A DNA stretch of 64,000 nucleotides, taken from Flexithrix dorotheae DSM 6795 (GTDB taxonomy: Bacteria; Bacteroidota; Bacteroidia; Cytophagales; Flammeovirgaceae). Position numbers and translations under genes: made by a program. Where the stretch lies: the NCBI RefSeq assembly GCF_000379765.1, contig NZ_KB903453.1:1-64000 (forward strand), in the 5' to 3' direction. The notes under the pieces are model-generated. The model ran no database searches, was not told the DNA's origin, and saw only the letters and a list, made by a program, of their open reading frames with translations. This document shows, piece after piece, positions 34,569-43,451 of the stretch. How positions within the stretch are numbered: the stretch's first letter is position 1; each line of letters begins with the position of its first letter.

Positions 34569-34991
34569 TTAATGTGATGAAATAAATGCTTCCGCCTGGG
34601 CAATTGCCTTGTGAGTAAACGTATTTACCTCTTCAATTTTAATTTTTTCCTTTTCCAAATAGGTAATTACCTCTTGTTGGGGACGTGTGCCATCAGGTTT
34701 TTTATAATTTCTCATCCAGTTCATCATGCTCTCATGTGCGATACTCAAATCTTCTAAATACTGATTGATTTTTGTAGAATCTGGACCCTGATCAGCCAAT
34801 TTTGCTTTTAATTTGACTTCATAGTTGTAAATTATTTCCATTTTTGCCATGGCAATATCATGGATTTCCATGACTTCCTGTTCCTTCAATTCAGCAGGAT
34901 TTTCAGTTTCATTTTTATTATTGGTGGGTTCGCACCCAATCAGAATAGCTAGGGTTAAAAGGCCTACCCATAACCTGTTTATGTATTCCAT
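34569..34991 (-). CDS. small lipoprotein, helical, next to TonB receptor
   Basis: A longer frame is open to 35057, but the ATG at 34991 begins a lipoprotein signal (MEYINRLWVGLLTLAILIGC), giving about 140 residues with the lipidated Cys at about position 20. The mature part is nearly all helical and charged (EVMEIHDIAMAKMEIIYNYE, then SIAHESMMNWMRNYKKPDG, EVITYLEKEKIKIEEVN). It matches a Bacteroidota group usually labelled hypothetical or viral A-type inclusion protein, with the MMxWM motif, often found near metal-related TonB receptors. Function unknown. It lies 22 bases upstream of the small Cys-rich protein gene, so the two are probably co-transcribed. Confidence 0.65.
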   Translation of the reverse strand: MEYINRLWVGLLTLAILIGCEPTNNKNETENPAELKEQEVMEIHDIAMAKMEIIYNYEVKLKAKLADQGPDSTKINQYLEDLSIAHESMMNWMRNYKKPDGTRPQQEVITYLEKEKIKIEEVNTFTHKAIAQAEAFISSH

Positions 34992-35317
34992 TTTTTTACT
35001 TTTAGAATGAGGTTTTTCACAAAATTGCGATTTTGTTATGCCGCTGGCTGTACCCAACGGAGTCTATATTCTATACTCAGGATGGATACAGTTGAGGAAT
35101 TCGCTTTTTGTAATCAACTTTAAATTTGTTCCTTTTTGTTTCGAAATAAGCCAGTCTTGCCCATCACATCCATAGGTTCAACTCACGGAAGTTAATATTG
35201 CATGCCTAATGAACTGTAGTGTATTTCAACTACTTTTAGCAAGCACTAGTGAGTGACACTCCCTGTTTTGGAAAGAGCATGGCAAATTGCGTTTGTGATT
35301 ACGTAAAAGAAGGGTAA
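34992..35317. other. 326-base gap within the minus-strand envelope cluster
   Basis: No gene is supported here. The one clear dyad is ACAAAAT/ATTTTGT around TGCG (35019-35036). The region probably contains the promoter for the lipoprotein gene on the minus strand. Confidence 0.35.
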
Positions 35318-35701
35318 TTAAACAATGGGCGGAGGAAGGAAAATTTTACTGTAAATCTTTTTTGGGAAAAAAGAATAGTGGTCGTAATATATTTTATGAC
35401 TTTTTAAATCAGGTATTGAATGATCAAACTCAAATCCGGTACGGGTAAGTAATTCTTCTAATTGTTGTTGAGATTTTCCTTTGTGATTCGAAGGATTGTT
35501 GCTTTCCGGGGTTTCCACCGATTTTTTCAGATTTTTTACAAGATAGCATTTTCCCCCACATACCGGAATGGGCAATTCCTGATTTTCACACAAGTTAGCA
35601 GCAATATATTCCCGATTGATTTGGAAGTCCAAAACAGCATAAAAGGGCCTGAAGGCAGCCATCTGGTAAACCAGGATTAATATTAGTGCAAGGAATCGCA
35701 T
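35318..35701 (-). CDS. small Cys-rich envelope protein, paralogue of 34178-34546
   Basis: This 127-residue protein has a hydrophobic N-terminus (MRFLALILILVYQMAAF). It carries the block DFQINREYIAANLCEN with PVCGGKCYLVKNLKK after it, and ends FLPPPIV. The shared LCEN-x-CGGKCYL core and proline end show that it is a paralogue of the 122-residue protein. The linkers have diverged almost completely, which marks the Cys block as the functional part. It is the first gene of the five-gene minus-strand group that ends with the TonB receptor and PepSY protein. Repeat copy B lies 188 bases upstream. Likely envelope metal binding, but unproven. Confidence 0.65.
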   Translation of the reverse strand: MRFLALILILVYQMAAFRPFYAVLDFQINREYIAANLCENQELPIPVCGGKCYLVKNLKKSVETPESNNPSNHKGKSQQQLEELLTRTGFEFDHSIPDLKSHKIYYDHYSFFPKKIYSKIFLPPPIV

Positions 35702-35888
35702 TTAATTTGCCCGCAAAGCTAGGAGTATTTTCCTGATTTGGAAATAATTGACCTGAAATTTTAATTAGGGTAATAAATGCTGTTTTTGGCAATAGAGTTC
35801 AGTTATTATTTAAATGTTAAAATTGATAATAAGTAATAGTGAATAATGTGAGGAAACCCGTATTCAGGATTGATTTATAAGCACTCGT

Positions 35889-36015
35889 GCTCCACACCGG
35901 GTACTCCATACCGGGTGCTCCACACCGGGAACTATTATTTCTGAGAAATAGTAATTTCTCTATCAGTCTTTTATGGCAAAATACTTCACGATTAATTTTG
36001 AATTACTACTTAAAA
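35889..36015 (+). repeat. dispersed intergenic repeat, copy B (three 14-bp units plus core)
   Basis: Units GCTCCACACCGGGT (35889-35902), ACTCCATACCGGGT (35903-35916) and GCTCCACACCGGGA (35917-35930) precede a hairpin core with ATTTC-TGA-GAAAT. The tail TCTCTATCAGTCTTTTA to AATTACTACTTAAAA ends at 36015. Apart from unit number and a few substitutions it matches copy A. It lies between the divergent Cys-rich gene start and the susD terminator. Confidence 0.85.
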
Positions 36016-36016
36016 A

Positions 36017-36058
36017 GAAAACCAGGGAGAAAAGGGCTGTCTTTTCTCCCTGGTTTTC
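36017..36058 (-). terminator. strong bidirectional terminator after the second susD
   Basis: GAAAACCAGGGAGAAAAG (36017-36034) pairs perfectly over 18 bp with CTTTTCTCCCTGGTTTTC (36041-36058) around a 6-base loop. The minus-strand transcript continues into TTTTT. It is 21 bases past the susD stop and directly abuts repeat copy B. Confidence 0.9.
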
Positions 36059-36079
36059 AACTAAACTTCCTCTAAAATA

Positions 36080-37669
36080 TTAATAACCTTCGTTTTGCTT
36101 TAAGCTGGGATTTCTTTGCAATTCTCTTTCGGGTAAAGGCAACAATAAATGTTTGGTTTCGAAGGTTTTGCCCCAGGTGTTGGCCTGGCCTACGAAATTC
36201 ACAAAGTCTATTTCTCCATTACCTGTTTCAGAGGTTTTAGGATATTTTCGTGTTCGGACCATATCAAACCAAAGCTTGAAGTCGAAAACAAGTTCCCGGT
36301 ATCTTTCTTTCCAAACCTCTTCTATAAATTCATCGGCAGAAAGGCCACTCAATTCACTTTTAATAGTAGCTTCATCTAATTCCCAATAAGCTCTTTTTCT
36401 CACTTGTGTGAGGTAATCTACTGCCTCAGCGGTTACCCCTTCTGATTTTGCAATTGCCTCAGCCGCAATAAGTAAAACATCTGCATAGCTATAAGCTCTC
36501 AGGTCTTTTCCTGAATTGGCTGTTTCAAAAAGTGCTTCATCGTCATGCCAAATAAATGGTGTCATTGGAAATTCTACAATACTTCCGTCATTGGCTTCAA
36601 ATGAGCTATGGTAATATTGTTTTTCCTGCATCCTTAAGTCAATGTCCTTATTGTAACCCCATAAAAACTCTTTTACCGGTTGATAGGCACTATTCGTAAT
36701 GGCATATTTTACATCAGATGCAAAAGAAACCGGATAGGACCATTGAGGATAAACTGAAGTAGAAATGCCGACAAAATATTCAATTAAATAAACATATTCA
36801 TTGGCAAGTGCTTCTTCATTTCTAATTTTATTGTAGGCACTTCTTTCGGGAATAAGCTCTCCTTCTACATCAAAATCATGCTGAGTGAGGGAATAAACAT
36901 TACTGTTAATAACTTTTCTGGCCATTTGGGCGGCTTCAGTATATTTATTGGTTTCCAAAGGATATCCGCCCATAGTCAGATAAACTTCTGCTAATAAGGA
37001 AGCCACAGTACCTTGCGTAATTCTATAGCCATTGTTTACCATAGAAGCTTCAGGCAATCCTCCGGAATTTACGGCAAATTCTAAATCTGAAGTGATAAGA
37101 TCATAAACCTCATTTACAGAACTTCTTGGTACAAATAAATTTTCCAGTGATTCATAAGGCTCCTCAATGAGGGGCACATCACCGAAAAGTCTCACTAAGA
37201 AATAATACCCAAATGCCCTGTAAAACTTGGCCTCAGCCATTAGTTTATTGGATTGTTCAGTATCTAGTCCAGGAGTTTCAGGGATATATTTTATGGCATT
37301 ATTTGCCCTGGAAATTCCCAAATAAAGGTCACCCCATATTCCCGATAAGTATTCATCCAGGTTAATCCCATTAAGGGTAAGCTGCTGCGCATTTTGAATA
37401 TGAGGTTCCTGTCCTTTATATTCATTATCGAAAAACCCAGTCATATACTGGCCCAGGAGAATCCTTGTCCCACTATATACCCCTCCGCTGGAATACATTT
37501 GAGGGGCACCATTTCTATAAAGAGAATTTACTGCATTTTCAGCATGTGCCGGAGTTTCAAAGTACTGATCAATACTTATTTCATCTCTTGGTTTTTCCTC
37601 CAGGAAATCGGAGCATGAAATTCCAAAAATGGTTAGAAAACTAATTATATATATTTTAAAGTATTTCAT
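36080..37669 (-). CDS. SusD/RagB-family glycan-binding lipoprotein, second PUL
   Basis: This 529-residue protein has a lipoprotein signal (Cys19 in TIFGISC) and the SusD opening SDFLEEKPRDEISIDQYFETPAHAENAVNSLYRNG. TPR helices (LMAEAKFYRAFGYYFLVRLFGDVPLIEEP) and the C-terminal hallmarks (YSYADVLLIAAEAIAKSEG, EVWKERYRELVFDFKLWFDMVRTRKYP, LLPLPERELQRNPSLKQNEGY) complete the fold. It is the surface lid of the SusC barrel encoded 18 bases upstream. It is the last gene of this operon; a strong terminator follows and no glycan-degrading enzyme is attached. Confidence 0.94.
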   Translation of the reverse strand: MKYFKIYIISFLTIFGISCSDFLEEKPRDEISIDQYFETPAHAENAVNSLYRNGAPQMYSSGGVYSGTRILLGQYMTGFFDNEYKGQEPHIQNAQQLTLNGINLDEYLSGIWGDLYLGISRANNAIKYIPETPGLDTEQSNKLMAEAKFYRAFGYYFLVRLFGDVPLIEEPYESLENLFVPRSSVNEVYDLITSDLEFAVNSGGLPEASMVNNGYRITQGTVASLLAEVYLTMGGYPLETNKYTEAAQMARKVINSNVYSLTQHDFDVEGELIPERSAYNKIRNEEALANEYVYLIEYFVGISTSVYPQWSYPVSFASDVKYAITNSAYQPVKEFLWGYNKDIDLRMQEKQYYHSSFEANDGSIVEFPMTPFIWHDDEALFETANSGKDLRAYSYADVLLIAAEAIAKSEGVTAEAVDYLTQVRKRAYWELDEATIKSELSGLSADEFIEEVWKERYRELVFDFKLWFDMVRTRKYPKTSETGNGEIDFVNFVGQANTWGKTFETKHLLLPLPERELQRNPSLKQNEGY

Positions 37670-37687
37670 ATCGTCTGATGGTTAAAA

Positions 37688-40600
37688 TTAAAATTGAAGG
37701 TTAACACCAAGGGTATAGGTTCTTGGTCGGGGGTATTGGAAGAAAAAGATATTTTGGCCCCACTGATTTCCTCCCCAGGAAGTCGCCTCTGGATCAAGTC
37801 CCTGAAATTCATCAGAGTGTAGTACAAATGCATTCTGAAGCGTAGCATAAACCCTGAAATTTTTAAGGTTAAGTCTTGAAAGTAGTTCATCATTAAAAGT
37901 ATAACCAACGCTGAATAAATTCCCTCGCAAATAAGATCCGTTAGCTACCCATCTACTGTCAATTTCACTATTCTGACCAGCGTAAGCCTGATTTCGAATT
38001 TCCTGTACCATGGTGTTTTGGTTTTGTTCAGTCCATCCCTGGGTAAGAATTGTCCTTAAGCCATTTGCAATACCAGACCTGTCTTCAGTAGAATGATAGA
38101 ATTGTTGTAATAAGTCTACATCATATACAAACTGGAGATCCACAGTGAAATCGAAGTTTTTGACCCTGAAATTGTTCACAAAACTACCAGTCCAGGTAGG
38201 TAATCCATTTCCAATAATGCTTTTTTCAGCAGACCTTTTAGCCTCTCCGGGTACACTTCCTACTTCAGCTGCAGCCGTGGCTTCATCAGTTCCCCAGGTA
38301 CCATACCTTTCAAATCCCCAGAAGGAACTAAGAGGTTCACCTACTCTGAGAATAGTCTGGCTTCCGGAAACCCACCAGGGGCCGGGGAAAATATCTTCAT
38401 CATTTTCACCGAGTTTTTCAATTCTGTTGGTATTATGATTAAAATTTAAAATCGATTCCCAATAAAATCCTTCATTTTGAACATTTACCGTGGTAAGCAG
38501 GGCTTCTATCCCTCTGTTTGAAACTGAACCTATATTATCCCGAACACCACTAAAACCTGTAGACATTGGAATAGGTTTATCCAATAATAGGTCGGTAGTT
38601 AACTTATAATAATAATCCATTTCTAGTCGCACCCTGTTTTTGAGCACACCAAGTTCTATCCCTACATCAAACTGACTACTTTTTTCCCATTCCAGGCTTG
38701 GGTTTGACAACCGGTTTACATAACTATCAGTGGCTCTTGTCCCATTTATCAGTACAGTTCCGGCAGAAATAGTAGCGAGTGATTGATAGGTGGCAATTTC
38801 TGTATTTCCTGTAATTCCATAACTGGATCTTAATTTAAGATTATCTATCACAGATGAGGAAGAAAGGAAAGGCTCATTAGATAGCATCCAGCCTACACCC
38901 AGTGATGGAAAGAATCCAAATTTATTATCATTACCAAATCTGGATGATCCATCTACCCTTCCGGTAAAGGTAAGCATGTATTTATCCTTGTAGGTATATC
39001 CTCCTCTCAAAAAGTAAGAATTCATCGACCATTCATCATATCCTGATGTAGGCGCATCTGGCTGATTGGCAGCCTGCAATCTATTAAACCTGTAGAAATC
39101 ATCCGCAAATCCTCTGGCACCCGCTGTAAAAAATTCAGAAGATCTTTTTTGCCAGCTCAGTCCCAATACCCCTGTAATTCTGTGGTCTTCGATTTCTTTC
39201 GAATAATTCAGGAAGTTTTCCTGTTGCCAATACAACACAGACTCGTTGGTTAGGGAAGCTGTACCCAGTGGAGAAGAAATATTAATTAAGTCCACAGGGC
39301 TATAATTTTTATATTTCCTATCGTGTTTATCAAAACCAAACTGGGTTCTTAAATCAAGCCCTTTTGCTAGATGGAATATTAAATAGGTGTTTCCAAAAAG
39401 CTGGGTTCTCTCTCTGATTCTATCCTGTGTTTCAAGGACATGGACAGGGTTGGCCATAGCCTCAAGGTTATAGGGATCTTCAATCATCTGGCTGTTACTC
39501 CATGTTCCGTCAGGAAATTTCACTGGGAAAATTGGAGGCATCTCAATCATTGTTCTCCTTGGCATCTGGTATCCACCTCCTTCATCAAATTCATTTTCCT
39601 TGGTATAATTAGCCAATAGATTGAAACCGAAGGTAAGCCATTTTTTAGGATTGCCTTCATAAACAATTTTGCCATTGATCCTGTCCATGTAGTTGTTAAG
39701 CATTATTCCTTCCATTTTAGAATAGTTAAGGAAGGCTCCATAAGATGACTTTTCAGATTTTTGCTGAATGGAAAGCTGATGGTTTTGAGAAACTGCGGTA
39801 CGTGTGGCTTCGTCCTGCCAATCGGTATCATATAATGGATTACCATTGCTATCAAATAAATTTGGATCATTAGCGGTAAATACTGGTTGAGAGTCTGGAC
39901 GATATTTTGGGGTGTTGTTCATACCTGTTTCCACAACTTCCAGCCATTCTTTGGAATTCAGTAAATCCATTTTTTTCCTCAACTGCCCAAAACTTACAAA
40001 GCCATCATAGCTTACAATCATGCCATCTATCTTACTGCCATTTTTGGTGGATATAATAATTACACCATTGGCTCCCCTTGAACCATAAATCGCTGTAGCT
40101 GAAGCATCTTTTAATACTTCCATACTCTCAATATCATTGGGATTGAGGAATTGGATATCTTCCATCACTACCCCGTCAACCACAAATAATGGATTGGAGG
40201 AAGAGTTAATTGTACCCAGACCCCTGATTAAGATACGGGGACTACTGGTTGGAGATCCGGAATTTAGAAATACATTAACTCCTGCAACTCTTCCCTGAAG
40301 ACCTTGTAAAACATTATTTACTGGTCCTTTCAAAATATCTTCGGAATTAACTGTTCCTACTGCACCGGTGACGTCAGATTTCTTTTGGGTTCCATATCCC
40401 ACCACTACAATTTCTTCTAATTGTTCAAGGCTGGTTTTCATGGTTATATTAAACTCTGTCTGATTTCCGACAGTCATTTCCTGGGATTCAAATCCGATAA
40501 AACTGAATACAAGTATATCCTCTTCTGAAGCCATGAGGCTGAAATTTCCATTGATATCAGTTGTGGTTCCATTGGAGGTACCTTTCACTAAAATACTCAC

Positions 40601-41068
40601 CCCTGGAAGTGGTTCATTCTCATCCTCAGAGACTACTTTTCCTGAAATGAGTTGCTGTGAATATTCAGGATCATCCTGAATAATTTTAGTTTTGGTTTTA
40701 CTGTCAATTTTACTGACATAAATACTGCTGTTTATTCTTTTAAATCTAATATCAGCATCTTTTGAAAGGCTGTGCAATACCTCATACAAAGACTGATAAC
40801 CTTTTTTTAAGCCAATCTCTTTTTTGTCGTTAATGGAGGAAACATTATAGGTGAATCGAAAATCAGTTTTTTTCTCAATCATTCTAAAGACTTGCTTTAG
40901 TTGTTGATTTTCAGAGTGCTGGATTAAAACATAAACTTCTTCAAGTTTTAATTTTTGAGCTTCTGAATTGTTGGCGATCAATAAGCCTGCAAAATAAATT
41001 TGGAAGCAAATTACTAAAAATGTGTAGGTAGACATACGAATTAGTTGTCGTATAAATTTCAATTTCAT
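37688..41068 (-). CDS. SusC-family TonB-dependent transporter with STN domain, second PUL
   Basis: This 1126-residue protein has a signal peptide (about 1-38, ending NSEAQ) and an STN domain (about 40-120, KLKLEEVYVLIQHSENQQLKQVFRMIEKKTDFRF). A CarboxypepD_reg domain (LISGKVVSEDENEPLPGVSIL) is followed by EEIVVVGYGTQKK, the plug with YGSRGANGVIIISTKNG, and a barrel ending YTLGVNLQF. It imports oligosaccharides with the SusD protein downstream and, through STN, signals to the FecR and sigma pair encoded upstream. Sequence divergence from the first SusC implies a different ligand. A hairpin separates it from fecR. Confidence 0.95.
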   Translation of the reverse strand: MKLKFIRQLIRMSTYTFLVICFQIYFAGLLIANNSEAQKLKLEEVYVLIQHSENQQLKQVFRMIEKKTDFRFTYNVSSINDKKEIGLKKGYQSLYEVLHSLSKDADIRFKRINSSIYVSKIDSKTKTKIIQDDPEYSQQLISGKVVSEDENEPLPGVSILVKGTSNGTTTDINGNFSLMASEEDILVFSFIGFESQEMTVGNQTEFNITMKTSLEQLEEIVVVGYGTQKKSDVTGAVGTVNSEDILKGPVNNVLQGLQGRVAGVNVFLNSGSPTSSPRILIRGLGTINSSSNPLFVVDGVVMEDIQFLNPNDIESMEVLKDASATAIYGSRGANGVIIISTKNGSKIDGMIVSYDGFVSFGQLRKKMDLLNSKEWLEVVETGMNNTPKYRPDSQPVFTANDPNLFDSNGNPLYDTDWQDEATRTAVSQNHQLSIQQKSEKSSYGAFLNYSKMEGIMLNNYMDRINGKIVYEGNPKKWLTFGFNLLANYTKENEFDEGGGYQMPRRTMIEMPPIFPVKFPDGTWSNSQMIEDPYNLEAMANPVHVLETQDRIRERTQLFGNTYLIFHLAKGLDLRTQFGFDKHDRKYKNYSPVDLINISSPLGTASLTNESVLYWQQENFLNYSKEIEDHRITGVLGLSWQKRSSEFFTAGARGFADDFYRFNRLQAANQPDAPTSGYDEWSMNSYFLRGGYTYKDKYMLTFTGRVDGSSRFGNDNKFGFFPSLGVGWMLSNEPFLSSSSVIDNLKLRSSYGITGNTEIATYQSLATISAGTVLINGTRATDSYVNRLSNPSLEWEKSSQFDVGIELGVLKNRVRLEMDYYYKLTTDLLLDKPIPMSTGFSGVRDNIGSVSNRGIEALLTTVNVQNEGFYWESILNFNHNTNRIEKLGENDEDIFPGPWWVSGSQTILRVGEPLSSFWGFERYGTWGTDEATAAAEVGSVPGEAKRSAEKSIIGNGLPTWTGSFVNNFRVKNFDFTVDLQFVYDVDLLQQFYHSTEDRSGIANGLRTILTQGWTEQNQNTMVQEIRNQAYAGQNSEIDSRWVANGSYLRGNLFSVGYTFNDELLSRLNLKNFRVYATLQNAFVLHSDEFQGLDPEATSWGGNQWGQNIFFFQYPRPRTYTLGVNLQF

Positions 41069-41158
41069 AAATTTAAGTGTTTAGAGTTAACAAAAAATGT
41101 ATTGGCAGGGTCTCGCTCCAACGAATACCTGCTTTTACCATTAAAAATTCTAAATATC

Positions 41159-41188
41159 AAGACTGGTTAGCCACCACTAGCCAGTCTT
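41159..41188 (-). promoter_or_regulatory. hairpin at the FecR-SusC junction of the second PUL
   Basis: AAGACTGGTTAG (41159-41170) pairs with CTAGCCAGTCTT (41177-41188) over 12 bp with one G-T pair and a 6-base loop. The stem includes the fecR stop codon. No good T-run follows on the minus strand, so it looks like a leaky attenuator or RNA-processing site rather than a full terminator. The first PUL has a hairpin at the equivalent junction. Confidence 0.55.
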
Positions 41189-42242
41189 ATTTTTTATAGA
41201 AAAAAACCATTTTGTCTTCAATCCGATAAGAAAGTCCAGAAGAAAAACTTATTCCCTGAAGTACGTTTTGTAGTGATTTGTTATCAAAGCTGCCACTGTA
41301 TAAATCTTGCTGTGAAACAGGGGTTTCCAGGGATATTTCCACATCATACCATCTTTCTACATCCTTAAAAATATCCTGAAGCAATGCTTTTTTGTAAACT
41401 AAAATACCATCTTTCCAGGCTGTTTCATCTGTGATATCTGTATTTCGAAATACCTTTTCCTGTCTTGTATTACTGTTAAAAATATATAAGTCATTCCTTT
41501 CAAGTAAATAGGATTGAGTCTGATCCTTTCCCTTCTGCTGATCCTTTACCATCACCTTACCGCTGGTCACAGCTACTTTTACAATTTCTTTCTCCGGATA
41601 GGCTTTTATATTGAAGGAGGTGCCCACTACCATAATCATTACTCCTTTACTTTGAATAATAAATGGCCTTGTGGTATCTTTAGCCACTTCAAAATAAGCT
41701 TCTCCGGTAAGAGCAACTGATCTATTGTCGTTACTAAATTTTTCTGGTAGTTTTAATTCGCTTTCTGCATTTAGTTTTACAAAGGTGCCATCACCGAGTA
41801 CCATTGACAACTTTTGCCCTTTTTTGGTTTCCTTTGTCATCATCTGAGGGCTTTCATGGCTGGTAACCTGAACCGATTGGGATGGGGGTATTAAATCTTC
41901 ATGAAAATAAAACAGCGTGAAACAGCCTAATAAAATTAAGAAGGTTGCTGCCATCCTGAACCACATTCTTTGATGCAAACGGACTTTTATGGTTGGGGAT
42001 GAACTAAGCTTGTGGATGTTCTCCAGCACTTCGATAAATTCCTGATCGGTGGGTAGTTCTATGTGCTCATAAGTGATTGATTCCACAATGTTACGAGCCC
42101 TTGAAACCAGCTTTGTTTTTTGCGGATTGTTGGCCAACCATTTATTCCAGAAATAATTACTTTCCGCATCAGGATATTTTACCCATTTCACGAAAAAATC
42201 ATCTTCAAGGAAATCACCTATGGAGTAGTTATCGTATTTCAT
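41187..42242 (-). CDS. FecR-type anti-sigma factor of the second PUL
   Basis: This 351-residue protein has a cytoplasmic N-terminal part (about 1-92) and one membrane helix at about 94-112. The periplasmic FecR domain (about 140-240) has MVLGDGTFVKLNAESELKLP, LTGEAYFEVAKDTTRPFII and VVGTSFNIKAYPEKEIVKVAVTSG. The C-terminal DUF4974-type domain (about 280-350) has GILVYKKALLQDIFKDVERWYDVEI and YSGSFDNKSLQNVLQGI. It should keep the sigma factor encoded upstream inactive until the STN-type SusC is occupied. It lies between the sigma and susC genes on the same strand, with gaps of about 120 bases on each side. Confidence 0.93.
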   Translation of the reverse strand: MKYDNYSIGDFLEDDFFVKWVKYPDAESNYFWNKWLANNPQKTKLVSRARNIVESITYEHIELPTDQEFIEVLENIHKLSSSPTIKVRLHQRMWFRMAATFLILLGCFTLFYFHEDLIPPSQSVQVTSHESPQMMTKETKKGQKLSMVLGDGTFVKLNAESELKLPEKFSNDNRSVALTGEAYFEVAKDTTRPFIIQSKGVMIMVVGTSFNIKAYPEKEIVKVAVTSGKVMVKDQQKGKDQTQSYLLERNDLYIFNSNTRQEKVFRNTDITDETAWKDGILVYKKALLQDIFKDVERWYDVEISLETPVSQQDLYSGSFDNKSLQNVLQGISFSSGLSYRIEDKMVFFYKK

Positions 42243-42366
42243 TTCCCATCTACATAAAAATTCATTTTCTAATAATACATAGAGGGAATTGATTCAAAAG
42301 GGTATAAACTATTTAAAAAATTTTCAATAAATTATATAACAGATTGATAACCAATGAAATAAATTA

Positions 42367-43029
42367 TTAGTTTGCAAAGGGTTTGGTTACAAGCAACATG
42401 ATTAAAAGATCTTTTTCAGGAAACTGTTTTTTTAAGGCTTCCACTGAACGGTAAATTAATTTTCTGGCATATTCAGTCTTGGAAAAACCCATTATAGAGG
42501 CAATCTGTTTATAGGTAAACCCTTCGTAGTAATAATATATAATAATTTCTTTCTGCTTTTTTGTTAAAGAATTAATTGCCTTTTCCAGCTTTTCTTTTAA
42601 TTCCTTTTGTTTCTGATCTTCAATCAGGTTTCTCTCATGGGAAAGTGTTATTTCAAAGTCAAAATCCTTCCCATAATCATCATAAGAAAAATCAGTCAGT
42701 TTGGCTTTTTTCTTAATAATCATTCGTCTGAATGACTTAAAGAGGTAAAACTTAATTGAAAGTGTAGGGCCAAGTTTTTTCCTGTTCACTTTAATATTTA
42801 AAAACAAGTCCTGAATGAGGTCTTTGATCAGTTCTCTGTTTTTTGAAAATTGATGGCCATAAACAAAAAGAATTGGAAAATAATGACAATAGATGTAGTT
42901 AAAGGCTTCTCCGTTACCATTTTTAAAATCTTCCCAAATCTCAGCGTCACCTTTACTCTCGTAAAGGCTTATACTTTTGGCAAATAATCTTTTTTCAATG
43001 GATAGGTTTTGTTGGTTAAGGACTTTCAT
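42367..43029 (-). CDS. FecI-type ECF sigma factor of the second PUL
   Basis: This 220-residue ECF sigma factor has region 2 at about residues 28-105 (NGNGEAFNYIYCHYFPILFVYGHQF, LIKDLIQDLFLNIKVNR) and region 4 at about 145-205 (AINSLTKKQKEIIIYYYYEGFTYKQIASIMGFSKTEYARKLI). It is diverged from the PUL 1 sigma factor, consistent with a separate regulon. The ATG start is clear. It begins the sigma-fecR-susC-susD series, which is expected to be switched on by the substrate of this SusC. No enzyme gene is next to this set, so its sigma factor may also act on promoters elsewhere (inference). Confidence 0.9.
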   Translation of the reverse strand: MKVLNQQNLSIEKRLFAKSISLYESKGDAEIWEDFKNGNGEAFNYIYCHYFPILFVYGHQFSKNRELIKDLIQDLFLNIKVNRKKLGPTLSIKFYLFKSFRRMIIKKKAKLTDFSYDDYGKDFDFEITLSHERNLIEDQKQKELKEKLEKAINSLTKKQKEIIIYYYYEGFTYKQIASIMGFSKTEYARKLIYRSVEALKKQFPEKDLLIMLLVTKPFAN

Positions 43030-43451
43030 ATTTAATTTTTTCAGAATGTGTTGTTCATTTTATTAATTGTATGCACTACAATCTATTATTTGTTAATCAA
43101 TTGGCTAGTAGAGGAAATGGCAAAAACCTGCTAATCAATAAAAATTTGGACTTGCAATTACGAAAAAAAAATATTGGATTAATAATATTTTTTGGAAATT
43201 TTCAACAAAGATTAAATTTTAATCTTTTCTTTTTTGCGGGGATATTTAAAGTTAAGTGCTTTAATTTATATTTCTAATCTTGTTTTACAACAGCTTAATT
43301 ATGCTTATAATTATCTGCAAAGTTTAGCTGGTTGAGTTTATGTACCTGAACCGGAATGATACAAAGGAAGGCTTATGAACGGATAAAATTCTAAATAAAA
43401 ATAGCGGGGGGGAGACTGTCGCAGGTTCTTTCTCCTCTTAAGAAAATGGAA
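43030..43451. other. 422-base AT-rich gap
   Basis: No convincing gene is visible. A 68-codon plus-strand frame at 43071-43277 has the low-complexity, Phe/Leu/Asn-rich composition expected of AT-rich non-coding DNA. A run of seven G (43405-43411) near the cyclase stop is unusual for this AT-rich region. The segment should contain the promoter of the sigma-factor gene on the minus strand. Confidence 0.4.

Noticed and set aside
36017-36058. Terminator hairpin as part of repeat copy B
   Set aside because: Copy A has the same repeat without this hairpin, so the 18-bp stem belongs to the susD transcript end and merely abuts the repeat.
43071-43277. 68-codon plus-strand frame as a gene
   Set aside because: Composition is low-complexity and AT-driven, there is no ribosome site or recognisable domain, and it lies in the upstream region of a minus-strand sigma gene.
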